DNA of 23,155 nt from Desulfobacteraceae bacterium (GTDB taxonomy: Bacteria; Desulfobacterota; Desulfobacteria; Desulfobacterales; Desulfobacteraceae), in assembly GCA_003354055.1 (NCBI GenBank), contig PIVQ01000039.1, positions 1 to 23,155 of the forward strand. The letters run 5' to 3'. Every line of letters starts with the position of its first letter. Within the stretch, counting starts at the first letter, position 1. The notes under the pieces are model-generated. The model searched no databases and was not told the DNA's origin. It was given only the letters and a program-made list of their open reading frames with translations. A program made the translations under genes and the position numbers. This document shows positions 1-8,954 of this stretch, piece by piece.

Positions 1-213
1 GTCCATATCCGGCATCCGTATATCCAGAAGGATGAGATCCGGCAGTTTCTTTTTTACGGCTTTTAATGCCGCCATGCCGTTAATGGCGGCTCTGACCTGG
101 TATCCGCTGCCGGCCAGCAGCCCGAACAAGAGTTCGATATTATCCTGGGCATCGTCAACGATGAGAATATTTAATCCGCTGTTCCGGGCCTTTGGGGTAA
201 AATCCATATTCAT
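1..213 (-). CDS. Response regulator, receiver domain (partial, C-terminus beyond window)
   Basis: The first 71 residues of a response regulator are encoded here and the gene runs off the left edge. The receiver fold is clear. A beta-1 strand ending in ILIVDDAQDN supplies the acidic pair D20/D21, and LILLDIRMPDMD holds the predicted phosphoacceptor D64. The ATG at 213 has the SD GGAGG five bases upstream, and this SD sits directly against the stop codon of the upstream 869-residue kinase, so the two are almost certainly co-translated. As the last visible gene of the operon it is the natural acceptor of phosphate from the HPt domain of that kinase; this is inference. Whether an output domain follows (DNA-binding, HD-GYP, GGDEF or none) cannot be seen. 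Confidence 0.9.
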   Translation of the reverse strand, partial: MNMDFTPKARNSGLNILIVDDAQDNIELLFGLLAGSGYQVRAAINGMAALKAVKKKLPDLILLDIRMPDMD

Positions 214-222
214 ACCATCCTC

Positions 223-2832
223 CTATGGGGCTAACCTGGCCATGACCTTCTTATGCACCTTCAACCCTTCTTCAAAATCAAAGCCCAGGATGTGGGTTTC
301 CAATTCCTCGGCCAAGCCGGGCATCCCTGCATTAACCAGGCCGGGCTTAATCCGGGTGACAAGCTCTCTTGCGTCCATGTCATGCTCTTCCAGATACAAT
401 TTCATCTGTACAAGTCCATGGGTCAGTCCCCTCCCGTCGATCCTGCTTCCTGGCTGTTCGTCAGGGACAGACAACTTCAGGGAGGTCACCCAGGCTACAT
501 CCTTCATGGTATTTTCGATATCTAAAGAAAACCGGTCATAGATCTCTTTGATCTCCGGAGTATTCTTGCGGCCCAGAACGGATTCAAGGGCGCCGGCACT
601 TTTAAACAGATTCACTGCACTTATATTTCCCGCAGTGCCCTTGATGGAGTGAGCCTGGAATTCGGCATCTTCATAGTCTCTGTCGGAAATCCCCTGTCGT
701 ATTTCTTCCCGGGCTGCCGGGGCAATCTCCAGAAAGGTTTTCAACAGACTGACCAGAGTCTCTTTTTTTCCGGCCACCCGTGCCAGGGCATCGCGAAGAT
801 CTATCTCTTTCATGTCCGGGAATCTGATACCTGATGCGTCTTTTTCATTCCCTGTTTTTTCCCGGCATCTCTCCTTTGCCCATTGCCGGATGGCGGCGAA
901 AAGGATATCCGGGTTAATGGGTTTGCTCACATGGTCATCCATGCCGGCATCCAGGCATTCCTTTTTCTTCTCGACCATGGCATGGGCGGTCAGCCCGATA
1001 ATGGGAATCTCCGGATTTAACTTTCTGATTCTCCGGGTGGCTTCATATCCGTCCATCTCCGGCATCTGCACATCCATGAGAATAACATGAAAATAACCAT
1101 TTTTTTCAACTATATCCACGGCAATGGCCCCGTTGGAGGCAATGGTGACCACGGCACCGGCACTCTCCAGCAGCTCCTTGGCCACCTGCTGATTGATCAG
1201 ATTATCCTCAACCAGAAGGATATTCAGATTTTCAAACTGAATCCGGTTGGCAATCCCGCGGGTTTCTGCCATTTGCCGTTTTTCATCCGGAAAACCGTAA
1301 AGGCTCATCATGGTATCCAGAAGCAGAGACCGGCTCACCGGTTTTATCAGAAAAGCCTCCACGCCCGCGTCAATGGCAATTTTCCGGATCTCCTCCCTGC
1401 CAAAGGCCGTCACCATAATGATCTTTGTACGGGTTGCAACAAACTGAGGCAGTTCCATCAATTGGCGGGTTGCCTCGATACCGTCAATATCCGGCATTTT
1501 CCAATCCATAAAAATCATGTCATAGGGTTTTGTTTCCATTTGTTTAACCACCTGGGCCAGGCAACTTCGGCCGGAATTAACCGTGGTGACAGATATATTG
1601 AAGTTTTCCAGTCCCTTTTTCAGGATCTCCCTGGCCAGCTTATTGTCATCCACGACTAGGGCTGTGAGTCCGGCTATCACGGAGAGTTCTTCCGGACTTT
1701 TTCTGCTCTGTTCAGGGACTTCGAACCAGAGGGAAAACTGAAAAATACTCCCCTTGGACGGTCGGCTCTCTGCCCAGATATCTCCTTCCATCATCTGGCA
1801 TAGGGTTTTGCAGATGGAAAGGCCAAGGCCCGTGCCGCCGTATTTCCGGGTGGTAGATCCGTCTGCCTGGGTAAAGGGGGAAAAAAGGAGGGTGGTCTCT
1901 TCCGGCGACATGCCGATGCCCGAATCCCTGACACAAAAATTAAGGTTGACCCGTGACGCTGTCCGCTCACCCACTGACACCCGGATAATGATCTCTCCCT
2001 TTTCCGTGAACTTACAGGCATTGCTGGTAAGATTGTTCAGTATCTGGGTCAGGCGCAGGGGATCTCCAATCAGGTCATGGGGAACATCCGGTTCCACTGA
2101 AATCAGAAACTCCAGTCCTTTTTCTTCGATTTTCTGTCCCATGACGGTGAGCATATTCTGGATGACGGTATCAAATCTGAATTCAACAGATTCGATATCC
2201 AGACGGCCGGCCTCTATCTTGGAAAAATCTAAGACATCATTGATAATGCCCAGAAGGGAATCTGCCGATGCCCGGATCTTCACCAAATAATCGTTCTGGG
2301 CAATATCCAGGTCGGTTTTCAGGGTCAGGTGGGTGAGCCCGATAATGGCATTTAACGGGGTGCGTATCTCATGTGACATATTGGCTAAAAATTCAGATTT
2401 CACCACACTGGCCTGGCGGCTCTGTTCTGCATATTCGATGATGGACTGCCTGTACTTATGGAGCCTTAAAAAAAGCCTGATCTTACCCAGAAACACCTCT
2501 TCCACAATGGGTTTGGAGATAAAGTCAATGCCCCCTGCCTGGATCCCCTTGATCTTATAGAGTTCATCCGAATAAACCGCAGAGAGAAAAATAATGGGAA
2601 TATTCTCATTTTTATCCTCTTTGAGGATATACTCGGCAGTCTCAAATCCGTCCATCCCCGGCATCTGGACATCCATGATGATGATGGCAAAATCATGGTC
2701 CAGGGCTTTGAATACAGCCTCATTCCCGGACAGGGCCCGGACAATCCGAACCGGCATATCTTCTAAGAGCCGTTCAATGGCAATGATGTTCTCTATCTTA
2801 TCATCCACCAATAATATCTCAGGTTTTTCCAT
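223..2832 (-). CDS. Cytosolic hybrid histidine kinase, REC-HisKA-HATPase-REC-REC-HPt
   Basis: An 869-residue hybrid kinase with no membrane segment. Domains in order: an N-terminal receiver (D10/D11, phosphoacceptor D54, K107); HisKA with SHEIRTPLN and phosphorylatable H154; HATPase_c with N box N271, G1 DSGIGM at 303-308 and G2 GGTGLGL at 332-338; receiver 2 (MDWKMPDIDG, D443, K497); receiver 3 (MDVQMPEMDG, D587, K637); and an HPt domain with AHSIKGTAGN, H728. The last 100 residues are helical and resemble the tail of BarA-type HPt kinases. An N-terminal receiver in place of a sensor means the input is probably phosphate from another kinase, most simply the upstream CHASE3 kinase. It lies 18 bases after that gene, with a purine-rich AGGGGGG before ATG 2832. 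Its HPt would pass phosphate to the downstream regulator at 1-213. Domain calls are firm; the order of relay is inferred. Confidence 0.95.
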   Translation of the reverse strand: MEKPEILLVDDKIENIIAIERLLEDMPVRIVRALSGNEAVFKALDHDFAIIIMDVQMPGMDGFETAEYILKEDKNENIPIIFLSAVYSDELYKIKGIQAGGIDFISKPIVEEVFLGKIRLFLRLHKYRQSIIEYAEQSRQASVVKSEFLANMSHEIRTPLNAIIGLTHLTLKTDLDIAQNDYLVKIRASADSLLGIINDVLDFSKIEAGRLDIESVEFRFDTVIQNMLTVMGQKIEEKGLEFLISVEPDVPHDLIGDPLRLTQILNNLTSNACKFTEKGEIIIRVSVGERTASRVNLNFCVRDSGIGMSPEETTLLFSPFTQADGSTTRKYGGTGLGLSICKTLCQMMEGDIWAESRPSKGSIFQFSLWFEVPEQSRKSPEELSVIAGLTALVVDDNKLAREILKKGLENFNISVTTVNSGRSCLAQVVKQMETKPYDMIFMDWKMPDIDGIEATRQLMELPQFVATRTKIIMVTAFGREEIRKIAIDAGVEAFLIKPVSRSLLLDTMMSLYGFPDEKRQMAETRGIANRIQFENLNILLVEDNLINQQVAKELLESAGAVVTIASNGAIAVDIVEKNGYFHVILMDVQMPEMDGYEATRRIRKLNPEIPIIGLTAHAMVEKKKECLDAGMDDHVSKPINPDILFAAIRQWAKERCREKTGNEKDASGIRFPDMKEIDLRDALARVAGKKETLVSLLKTFLEIAPAAREEIRQGISDRDYEDAEFQAHSIKGTAGNISAVNLFKSAGALESVLGRKNTPEIKEIYDRFSLDIENTMKDVAWVTSLKLSVPDEQPGSRIDGRGLTHGLVQMKLYLEEHDMDARELVTRIKPGLVNAGMPGLAEELETHILGFDFEEGLKVHKKVMARLAP

Positions 2833-2850
2833 GGCGCCCCCCTTCCCTCT

Positions 2851-5800
2851 TTATTCGTGGAGCCATACACGCATGGTGGACAGGAGTTTGTCCGAATCCA
2901 CCGGTTTCATTAGATAATCAGTTGCACCGGCCTCAAAGGATAGCTGGCGGTCCTTGATCATACTTTTGGCAGTCAGGGCGATGATGGGCAGTTTTTCATA
3001 TCCGTCCATCTTGCGAATCAGTCGAATCGCTTCATATCCGTCCATTTCCGGCATCATGATATCCATGAGTACCAGGTCCACCTCTGGGTTCTTTTTTAGT
3101 TCTTCAATGGCCTTTTTCCCGTTGGCCGCCTTGATGAATTCCATCTCATATCCGTCCAGGGCTGTTATGACCGAATAGATGTTTCTTACGTCGTCATCGG
3201 CAATAAGAATCTTTTTACCTTTCAGGTCGGCTGCGTCATCGTTAAGTTCACAGATCCGTTCCTTAATCCTGCCGGGCAGCTTTTCAACAACGGAGTGGAG
3301 GAATAAGGCGATCTCATCGATGAGCCGGTCTGTTGACATTTCCCCCTTTGAAATCATGGCACTGGCGTATTTATTCAATTCAAAATACTGGTCTTCAGCC
3401 AGCTCCATTCCCGTGTGGATAATCACAAAGGGTTTCTTATCCTGCTCATCCAGGGATTTTAAAAAATCAAATCCGGTCATGTCGGGCAGCTCCAGATCAA
3501 GGATCATACAATCGTACGCTTTTTCATTTAGCCGTTTTAAGGCGGTTTTTCCCTTTTTCACCGAATCTATTTTTACCCCCAGGGGCCTGAACACCTGACA
3601 CAGGGTCTCCAGCACAGCGGAGAAATCCCCCACGGTCAGCAAGGTTTTCCTGCCCTGGGAGAGGATAGAGCTGATCTGGAAGAAAACCCCGTTCAGATCG
3701 GAATGGGTGACCGGCTTGTTCAGATAGCCGATCACGCCTTTCTGTCCGATGTTATCAGGCTTTTCCTCTACCGACATGATATGGACCGGAATATGACGGG
3801 TACGGGGATCGGCCTTAAGTTTCTTCAGCACCCCCCACCCATTGATACCAGGCAGTTTAATATCCAAAAGAATGGCACTGATATCGGATTTCACAACAAG
3901 ATCCAATCCGGTTTCACCATCCGGGACATGGATACATTTAAAGCCTTTGTCATGGCAGAAATCATAGAGGATCCGGGCAAACTTGACATCATCCTCAATG
4001 ATCAGGATGGTCTTGTCTCCCGTCTTGATCTCCTGCCGGTCATCTCCAATACTGGCCGGAAGTTCCCAGGCAGGTTCTTCCTGCGGCAGGGACTCCCCGG
4101 ATCCGGCAAGCCAGACATCGTCTCCCTGCTCAACGGCCTTGGCATGGGCCGGTTTCCCGTTTTCGGCCAGATGAGCCCCAAGATCCCGGGCAAGAAACAG
4201 GGTAAAAACAGAGCCTTCCTGCTCTTTACTTCGGACCTGAATCTCTCCGCCAAGAAGCCTGGAAAGCTCCCGGCAGATGGTAAGGCCTAACCCTGTTCCC
4301 CCGTACTTTCTGACAATGGTGCCGTCTGCCTGCTGAAACGCCTCAAAGATCTCCTGGTGTTTTTCCCCGGGAATACCCTTACCCGTGTCTGAAATGGAAA
4401 CCCCGACCGCCTTTTCCGGTGCCAGCTTACTCATCTCAAGGGACTGATCTGCTCCCGGCGCAAAAAATCGAATCTTTATACTGCCGGTGTCTGTAAATTT
4501 AATGGCATTTGACATGAAATTTTTAATAATCTGATCCAGTTTCTGCCGGTCAGTGATCAGGGATTCGGAAAGAGCTTCATCAATGGAGATGCCAAATTCA
4601 AGCTCCTTCTCCTTTATCATCTGGGTGAACATATTCTTTATGGTGTCGACAATATCCTGATAATAGACCTTTTCAGGCCTGACCGTCTTTTTGCCGGATT
4701 CGATTTTAGAAAGGTCCAGAATCCCGTTGATCAGCTCCAGCAGGTCATTACCGCTGTCATGGATAATCCTTGCATCATTGACCTGTTTATCACTGAGGTT
4801 ATGGGTTTTGTTCCTGGAAAGGTTTTTAGACAAAAGGAGCATGGAGTTGAGAGGGGTTCTCAGTTCATGGGACATATTGGCCAGAAACTCTGTTTTGTAC
4901 TTTGTGGCCAGACCCAGTTGACGGGCCTTGCTTTCCATCGCGGTCTGGGACTGTTCAAGGTCCACATTGGCGTCTTCAATCCGTTTTTTCTGCTCTTCTA
5001 AGAGATCGGTTTTCTCCATAAGCTCTTCATTGGCCACCTTGAGTTCCTCCTGCTGACTCTGGAGTTCCTCTTCAGAGGCTTTGAGTTCATTGGTCTGCTG
5101 CTCCAGTTCTTCGTTGGATTGTTCCAGTTCTTCCTGCTGACTCTGGAGTTCTTCCGCCTGGGCCTGGGTCTCTTCCAGAAGCTCTTTGAGGCGAGACCTG
5201 GATTCGGCCATGTTCAGGCTGACGCCGATACCGGCGGCACCGGCATCTAAAAATTCCCGTTTATAGGCATCCAGATCATGGGTAAACCCAAGGGCGATCA
5301 CTCCCTGGAGGACCTCTTCAAAGATCAGAGGGAAGACATAGATATGGGAAGGACTGGACTCCCCCAGCCCTGAAATAATATCCATAGGCACATGGTCTTC
5401 GGGTATATCTGAAAAATAGATGCTTTTCCGTTCCAGGGCGACTTGGCCTACGAGTCCTTCCCCGGACTGGAAAAGATTGTAGTTGGCAGTGCGCTCCTTA
5501 TAGGCATAGGAGGCCACAAGCCGCAGCTCCTCATCTTCGGAGGTCAGGAAAAACACCCCGACCCTGCTTTGAACATAATCGGCAAGAAAATTTAAGATAC
5601 TCCCTGACAGGGCCATTATGTCCTGTTCTCCGCCCATTTCCCGGCTCAGCTGGTTTAACCCTGTTTTGACCCAGTCCTCTTTTTTAATCTGGGTCTGATC
5701 CACATAAACCATACGGGCACCGGAGGTCCGGCCGTTCAGATCTGCCACCGGACTGGCGTTGTAAACAAGTTGACGGCCGGATGAGGAAAGCTGAGCTTCA

Positions 5801-7416
5801 ACGGATTGTTTCAAACCGCTTCCCATGGCCAGAGCACAGGTGCAGTTTTCCGTCCGGCAATTGGCATTGGCAAAATGCTCATAGCATTTTGCCCCGATCA
5901 ACTGGGCCTGAGACCTGCCGGCCCATTCCCGGGCCGTCCTGTTCAGGTAAAGGATGCTAAAATCATTGTCTATGATAATAAAGGGCAGGGGAATCTGATC
6001 CAGATGGCCGGACAGACTCTCCAGGATATTGTTAATACCGTTCAACAGAGTCTGCCATTTCCCCTTGAAGGGGGTTTCTTTGGATGTGGCAATCAGCCTT
6101 CCGGATGCCACATCGCCGACCATGTTTTCCACATGGGCAGCCATCTGGTTGATCACCCGGACCATCTCCACTAGAGCGGCGAAAATTCCGGTCTTTTTTC
6201 CTTCAGGTTCTGCAATATCCAGCCTGCCCTCGGCAACATCCCTGGCAATCGCCGCAATAGTGGAAGGCTCGCCCCCGACCTGACCCAGGATATCTTTGGC
6301 AATGAACATGGCATAGAAAATCCCAAGAACCAGGGATACCGCGATACAGGAGATAATCAGCGTAATGGTCTGCTTTACGGTGGCGGCATCGGCCTGTTTC
6401 CGGGTGTCCAGCAGCCGGGCCTCTTCAGCTTCGAATTCCTTGAGCAATTCTCTGAATTCGTCAAAGTAGGTTTTTCCTTTGGCCTGGCCAATGGTGGCTG
6501 CCATATCGTCCATGGTGTTGGCATGGGAGATCTCTTTTCTAAGTTCAATCAAGGGCGAGGCTCCTATCTTTTCCCATTGGCCCAGCATCGACTGGATTTC
6601 CCCCAGAAGGGCCACCTGGGGCGGATTGTCAGCCACCATTTTCTTAAGCCCCGCAACCTGTTGAGAGAATCGGTTTTTTCCCTCGTGATAGGGGGCCAGA
6701 TAGGTCTCCAGGCCGGAGAGAAGATAGCCCCGCATTCCCCGCTGCATGTCAAAGGCGGATAATTGGAGGGCTGCGGCCTCTTGGATGACCTCATGGGTGT
6801 GGCTGACCCAGTCCAGGTGACTGTAAGTCTCTTCCAGATCCATGGTTCCTGATTTCCGGCCCTTCGTAAGCTCAGAGGACCGTTTGGCCAGAAGCCCTGT
6901 CTCGATTTCAATAAACCTGTCAATCTTGGCGATGAAGGTATCAAAGAGGGTTTTATCCTCCCCTTTTTCCACCACCTTTGCCAGATCGTTCATGGTTTTG
7001 GCATCCCCGATTTTGCGGCGGAGATCAATATAGGGACGGGTGATGTTTTTCTGCCACTCTTTTAAAACAGACTTTATCTCATCCAGCTTCATGACCTGCC
7101 CGGGGTTGTCGCTCACGGTCTGCCTCAGGCCCTTGAGCTCACCGAACGCGGCTGTTTCCCCTGCTTCATAGGGTCCTAGGAAGGCCTCTTTTCCGGCCAG
7201 AAGATACCCCCGCATCCCGGTTTCCATATCAATGGCATGGGACTTGAGATTCCGTGCATCCCCGATAACCTGGTAGGTATGGGAAACCCAGAGGTTGGAA
7301 TCCACAATGGTCCGGATATTGACAATCCCCACCATGCCGATGATCACGGCAATCAGAAGCGGCCCCAGAACACTGATCATAATTTTGGCCCGCAGGTTCA
7401 GTTGTTTGACATTCAT
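2851..7416 (-). CDS. Membrane hybrid histidine kinase with tandem CHASE3, PAS, GAF, coiled coil and three receivers
   Basis: A 1521-residue sensor kinase. TM1 is about 11-33. Two tandem CHASE3 units follow (about 42-201 and 202-341), each with a W-V-S-H-T start and an RGYLL core. TM2 is about 350-372, then a HAMP-like stretch (LGQVGGEPSTIAAIARDVAEG) to about 470. A PAS domain (about 470-575) carries a Cys cluster at 511, 520, 525 and 527. A GAF domain spans about 590-735, and a Glu/Gln-rich coiled coil 740-835 contains repeated EELQSQQEEL-like heptads. HisKA has H850 in NMSHELRTPLN; HATPase has N970, DTGKGI at 1010-1015 and GGTGLGL at 1039-1045. Receivers: D1185; D1307 (its acidic pair is reduced to one Asp near 1264, so possibly degenerate); D1452. 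Start ATG 7416 overlaps the cheB stop by four bases (ATGA). The ligand is unknown; CHASE3 binds extracellularly. It shares its sensor unit with the receptor at 8955-11543. Confidence 0.95.
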   Translation of the reverse strand: MNVKQLNLRAKIMISVLGPLLIAVIIGMVGIVNIRTIVDSNLWVSHTYQVIGDARNLKSHAIDMETGMRGYLLAGKEAFLGPYEAGETAAFGELKGLRQTVSDNPGQVMKLDEIKSVLKEWQKNITRPYIDLRRKIGDAKTMNDLAKVVEKGEDKTLFDTFIAKIDRFIEIETGLLAKRSSELTKGRKSGTMDLEETYSHLDWVSHTHEVIQEAAALQLSAFDMQRGMRGYLLSGLETYLAPYHEGKNRFSQQVAGLKKMVADNPPQVALLGEIQSMLGQWEKIGASPLIELRKEISHANTMDDMAATIGQAKGKTYFDEFRELLKEFEAEEARLLDTRKQADAATVKQTITLIISCIAVSLVLGIFYAMFIAKDILGQVGGEPSTIAAIARDVAEGRLDIAEPEGKKTGIFAALVEMVRVINQMAAHVENMVGDVASGRLIATSKETPFKGKWQTLLNGINNILESLSGHLDQIPLPFIIIDNDFSILYLNRTAREWAGRSQAQLIGAKCYEHFANANCRTENCTCALAMGSGLKQSVEAQLSSSGRQLVYNASPVADLNGRTSGARMVYVDQTQIKKEDWVKTGLNQLSREMGGEQDIMALSGSILNFLADYVQSRVGVFFLTSEDEELRLVASYAYKERTANYNLFQSGEGLVGQVALERKSIYFSDIPEDHVPMDIISGLGESSPSHIYVFPLIFEEVLQGVIALGFTHDLDAYKREFLDAGAAGIGVSLNMAESRSRLKELLEETQAQAEELQSQQEELEQSNEELEQQTNELKASEEELQSQQEELKVANEELMEKTDLLEEQKKRIEDANVDLEQSQTAMESKARQLGLATKYKTEFLANMSHELRTPLNSMLLLSKNLSRNKTHNLSDKQVNDARIIHDSGNDLLELINGILDLSKIESGKKTVRPEKVYYQDIVDTIKNMFTQMIKEKELEFGISIDEALSESLITDRQKLDQIIKNFMSNAIKFTDTGSIKIRFFAPGADQSLEMSKLAPEKAVGVSISDTGKGIPGEKHQEIFEAFQQADGTIVRKYGGTGLGLTICRELSRLLGGEIQVRSKEQEGSVFTLFLARDLGAHLAENGKPAHAKAVEQGDDVWLAGSGESLPQEEPAWELPASIGDDRQEIKTGDKTILIIEDDVKFARILYDFCHDKGFKCIHVPDGETGLDLVVKSDISAILLDIKLPGINGWGVLKKLKADPRTRHIPVHIMSVEEKPDNIGQKGVIGYLNKPVTHSDLNGVFFQISSILSQGRKTLLTVGDFSAVLETLCQVFRPLGVKIDSVKKGKTALKRLNEKAYDCMILDLELPDMTGFDFLKSLDEQDKKPFVIIHTGMELAEDQYFELNKYASAMISKGEMSTDRLIDEIALFLHSVVEKLPGRIKERICELNDDAADLKGKKILIADDDVRNIYSVITALDGYEMEFIKAANGKKAIEELKKNPEVDLVLMDIMMPEMDGYEAIRLIRKMDGYEKLPIIALTAKSMIKDRQLSFEAGATDYLMKPVDSDKLLSTMRVWLHE
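6394..7293 (-). repeat. Two tandem CHASE3-encoding units in the kinase gene
   Basis: Unit 1 covers residues 42-201 (7293-6814) and unit 2 residues 202-341 (6813-6394). Both begin LWVSHT/DWVSHT and repeat the RGMRGYLL-type core, the DNP-QV motif and a TM-D-A motif at matching offsets, with a 160-residue period. The first unit is closer to those of the neighbouring chemoreceptor than the second is. Confidence 0.85.
7193..7230. repeat. 38-base identical repeat, copy in the kinase gene
   Basis: Plus-strand 7193-7230 is identical, base for base, to 11323-11360 in the chemoreceptor gene. Both encode the RGYLLAG core of a CHASE3 unit. Identity over 38 bases including third codon positions suggests recent duplication or gene conversion. 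Confidence 0.85.
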
Positions 7417-8015
7417 GGCTGCCTCCTTGTCCCCTGTCTGTTCAATATTAATAAAAAGTCGGCAATCTCTTCCGGGGGGAGAATATGATCTGCCGCCCCG
7501 GCTTTAATGGCATTTTCCGGCATCTCCCGGGCCACAGCTGTTTCCGGCGTCTGGACCAGGGTCAGACCCATCTGCTCCCTGACTTTGACCATGCCCATGG
7601 TGCCGTCGCATCCGTTCCCGGTTAAAAGAACCCCGATGAGCCGATCCTTGAAAATCCTGGCCGCAGACTCAAAAAAAACATCAATGGAGGGCCGGCTATA
7701 GTTAACTTTTTCATCCAGGCTCAGGGAAAAGACCCGGTCGTTGTCAATATAAAGATGAAATCCCGGCAGGGCCACATAGATGGTTCCCCCGGCAGCCACC
7801 TCAAGCTGGCCGGCCTCTTTAACCCTCAAGGAACAGAGGTCGGACAGGCGTTGGATCAGAAAGACTCCGCCCCCCTCCTTGATGTGAAGGACAACCACCA
7901 CAACCATTGGAAAATCCTCCGGCAGCGGGGCCAGTATCTGCTGTACGGTCTCGAATCCCCCGGCGGAGCAGCCAATAATCACGGCCTCATATCTTTTTTC
8001 AGATGCAGTCGCCAT
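7413..8015 (-). CDS. cheB: CheB methylesterase, catalytic domain only
   Basis: A 200-residue protein that aligns along its full length to the C-terminal methylesterase domain of CheB, the enzyme that removes methyl groups from, or deamidates, receptor glutamyl sites. The catalytic triad is visible: S17 in GCSAGG, H44 in VVLHIKEGGG and D137 in LLTGNGCDGT, at spacings (27 and 93) close to those of enteric CheB. The usual N-terminal receiver and linker are absent, so phosphorylation cannot relieve autoinhibition in cis. The ATG at 8015 lies within the end of cheR (17-base overlap), and the stop overlaps the kinase start by four bases, so translation of the three is likely coupled. Substrates may be the adjacent receptor or the coiled coil of the adjacent kinase (inference). 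Confidence 0.94.
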   Translation of the reverse strand: MATASEKRYEAVIIGCSAGGFETVQQILAPLPEDFPMVVVVVLHIKEGGGVFLIQRLSDLCSLRVKEAGQLEVAAGGTIYVALPGFHLYIDNDRVFSLSLDEKVNYSRPSIDVFFESAARIFKDRLIGVLLTGNGCDGTMGMVKVREQMGLTLVQTPETAVAREMPENAIKAGAADHILPPEEIADFLLILNRQGTRRQP

Positions 8016-8874
8016 TGAGTCCTGTCTTTCTATAGATTCTTAGTTTGCGGTCAGCCGGTTCAAATTCCTTTGAAACACTTGAAAAATCCAATCTTTCCTT
8101 GGTGCCTAAAACCAGCAGCCCGTTATGGGTAAGGCTGCGGCTAAACAGTTCCAGCACCCTGTCCTGCAGATGTTTGTTAAAGTAGATAAGTACGTTCCTG
8201 CAGACAATCAAATGCATGCAGTTGAACACCGTGTCCGTTGCCAGATTATGGGTTGAAAAGGTAATGTTCTTCTTCAGCCAGGCCGGGAGAATGGCCTTCC
8301 CGTATCTGGCATGGTAGTAATCGGAAAACGAGGCCTTTCCCCCGGATTTCTTGTAATTGTCCGTTCCCTGCTGAATGGCCTCTATGGGGTAGATGCCCTG
8401 TTTGGCAATCTCAATGGATTGGGAATCCATGTCCGTGGCATAGATATTGGACCTCTCGTAAAGCCCCTCTTCTGCCAGGAGAATGGCAAAGGAATAGACC
8501 TCTTCCCCTGTGGCGCACCCGGCATGCCAGATATTGATCCTCGGAAATGAGGATAAAAAGGGAATAATGCGTTTACGGGCCTCCCTGTAAACCGCAGGAT
8601 CCCTGAACATCTCAGTCACGGAAACACAGATCTGATTGATAAAATGATCAAAGAGATCCTCGTCTCTGAGGATATCCGGAATGATACGGGAGATCTGCTT
8701 ATACCTTGCTTTGATCATGAAATTATGGATCCTCCGGGTCAGGGACGGGCAGGCGTAGTCCCTGAAATCATACCCGTATCTTAAATAAACCGCGTCAATG
8801 AGCAACTGGGTCTCTATCTCGGATAGATCCCCGGTCTGGTGGTTTAGTCGGTTTGGTGATAATTTAGAATCCAT
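7999..8874 (-). CDS. cheR: CheR chemoreceptor glutamate methyltransferase
   Basis: A SAM-dependent methyltransferase of the CheR family, 291 residues from the ATG at 8874, typical length. Visible motifs (numbered from the alternative GTG start): the N-terminal all-alpha domain through about 95; VSVTEMFRDP at 95-104; the SAM loop AGCATGEE at 129-136; ATDMD at 157-161; VCRNVLIYF at 235-243; and a C-terminal beta region. No TPR or other tether is present. The start is uncertain. An in-frame GTG at 8907 has a better SD (AGGGAG, seven bases away), but both lie inside a 13-bp hairpin, while the ATG at 8874 has only a weak GAG. The gene follows the triple-CHASE3 receptor and overlaps cheB, giving a complete adaptation pair for receptor methylation. 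Confidence 0.94.
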   Translation of the reverse strand: MDSKLSPNRLNHQTGDLSEIETQLLIDAVYLRYGYDFRDYACPSLTRRIHNFMIKARYKQISRIIPDILRDEDLFDHFINQICVSVTEMFRDPAVYREARKRIIPFLSSFPRINIWHAGCATGEEVYSFAILLAEEGLYERSNIYATDMDSQSIEIAKQGIYPIEAIQQGTDNYKKSGGKASFSDYYHARYGKAILPAWLKKNITFSTHNLATDTVFNCMHLIVCRNVLIYFNKHLQDRVLELFSRSLTHNGLLVLGTKERLDFSSVSKEFEPADRKLRIYRKTGLNGDCI

Positions 8875-8897
8875 TAATCTCACGGTTTCTCTTTTGT

Positions 8898-8943
8898 ACC
8901 GACCCACAGGACCACTCCCTGTGGGTCGGTGTTTTTATTTTTT
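8898..8943 (+). terminator. Perfect 13-bp hairpin with plus-strand T tract, between receptor gene and cheR
   Basis: ACCGACCCACAGG (8898-8910) and its exact complement (8918-8930) enclose a 7-base loop. A T-rich tract begins at 8932 on the plus strand only. Read on the plus strand it has the form of an intrinsic terminator, yet both flanking genes are on the minus strand. In the minus-strand mRNA it is a hairpin with no U tract that includes the SD and GTG of the longer cheR reading. It could block antisense transcription, protect the upstream mRNA end or damp cheR translation. Confidence 0.7.
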
Positions 8944-8954
8944 AAAGTTAATTT

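Noticed and set aside
1087..1659. 190-residue plus-strand frame inside the second hybrid kinase
   Set aside because: Antisense to receivers 2 and 3 of the 869-residue kinase, with no protein-like features.
3703..4290. 195-residue plus-strand frame inside the large kinase gene
   Set aside because: It lies opposite well-supported receiver and HATPase coding sequence. No ribosome site or domain.
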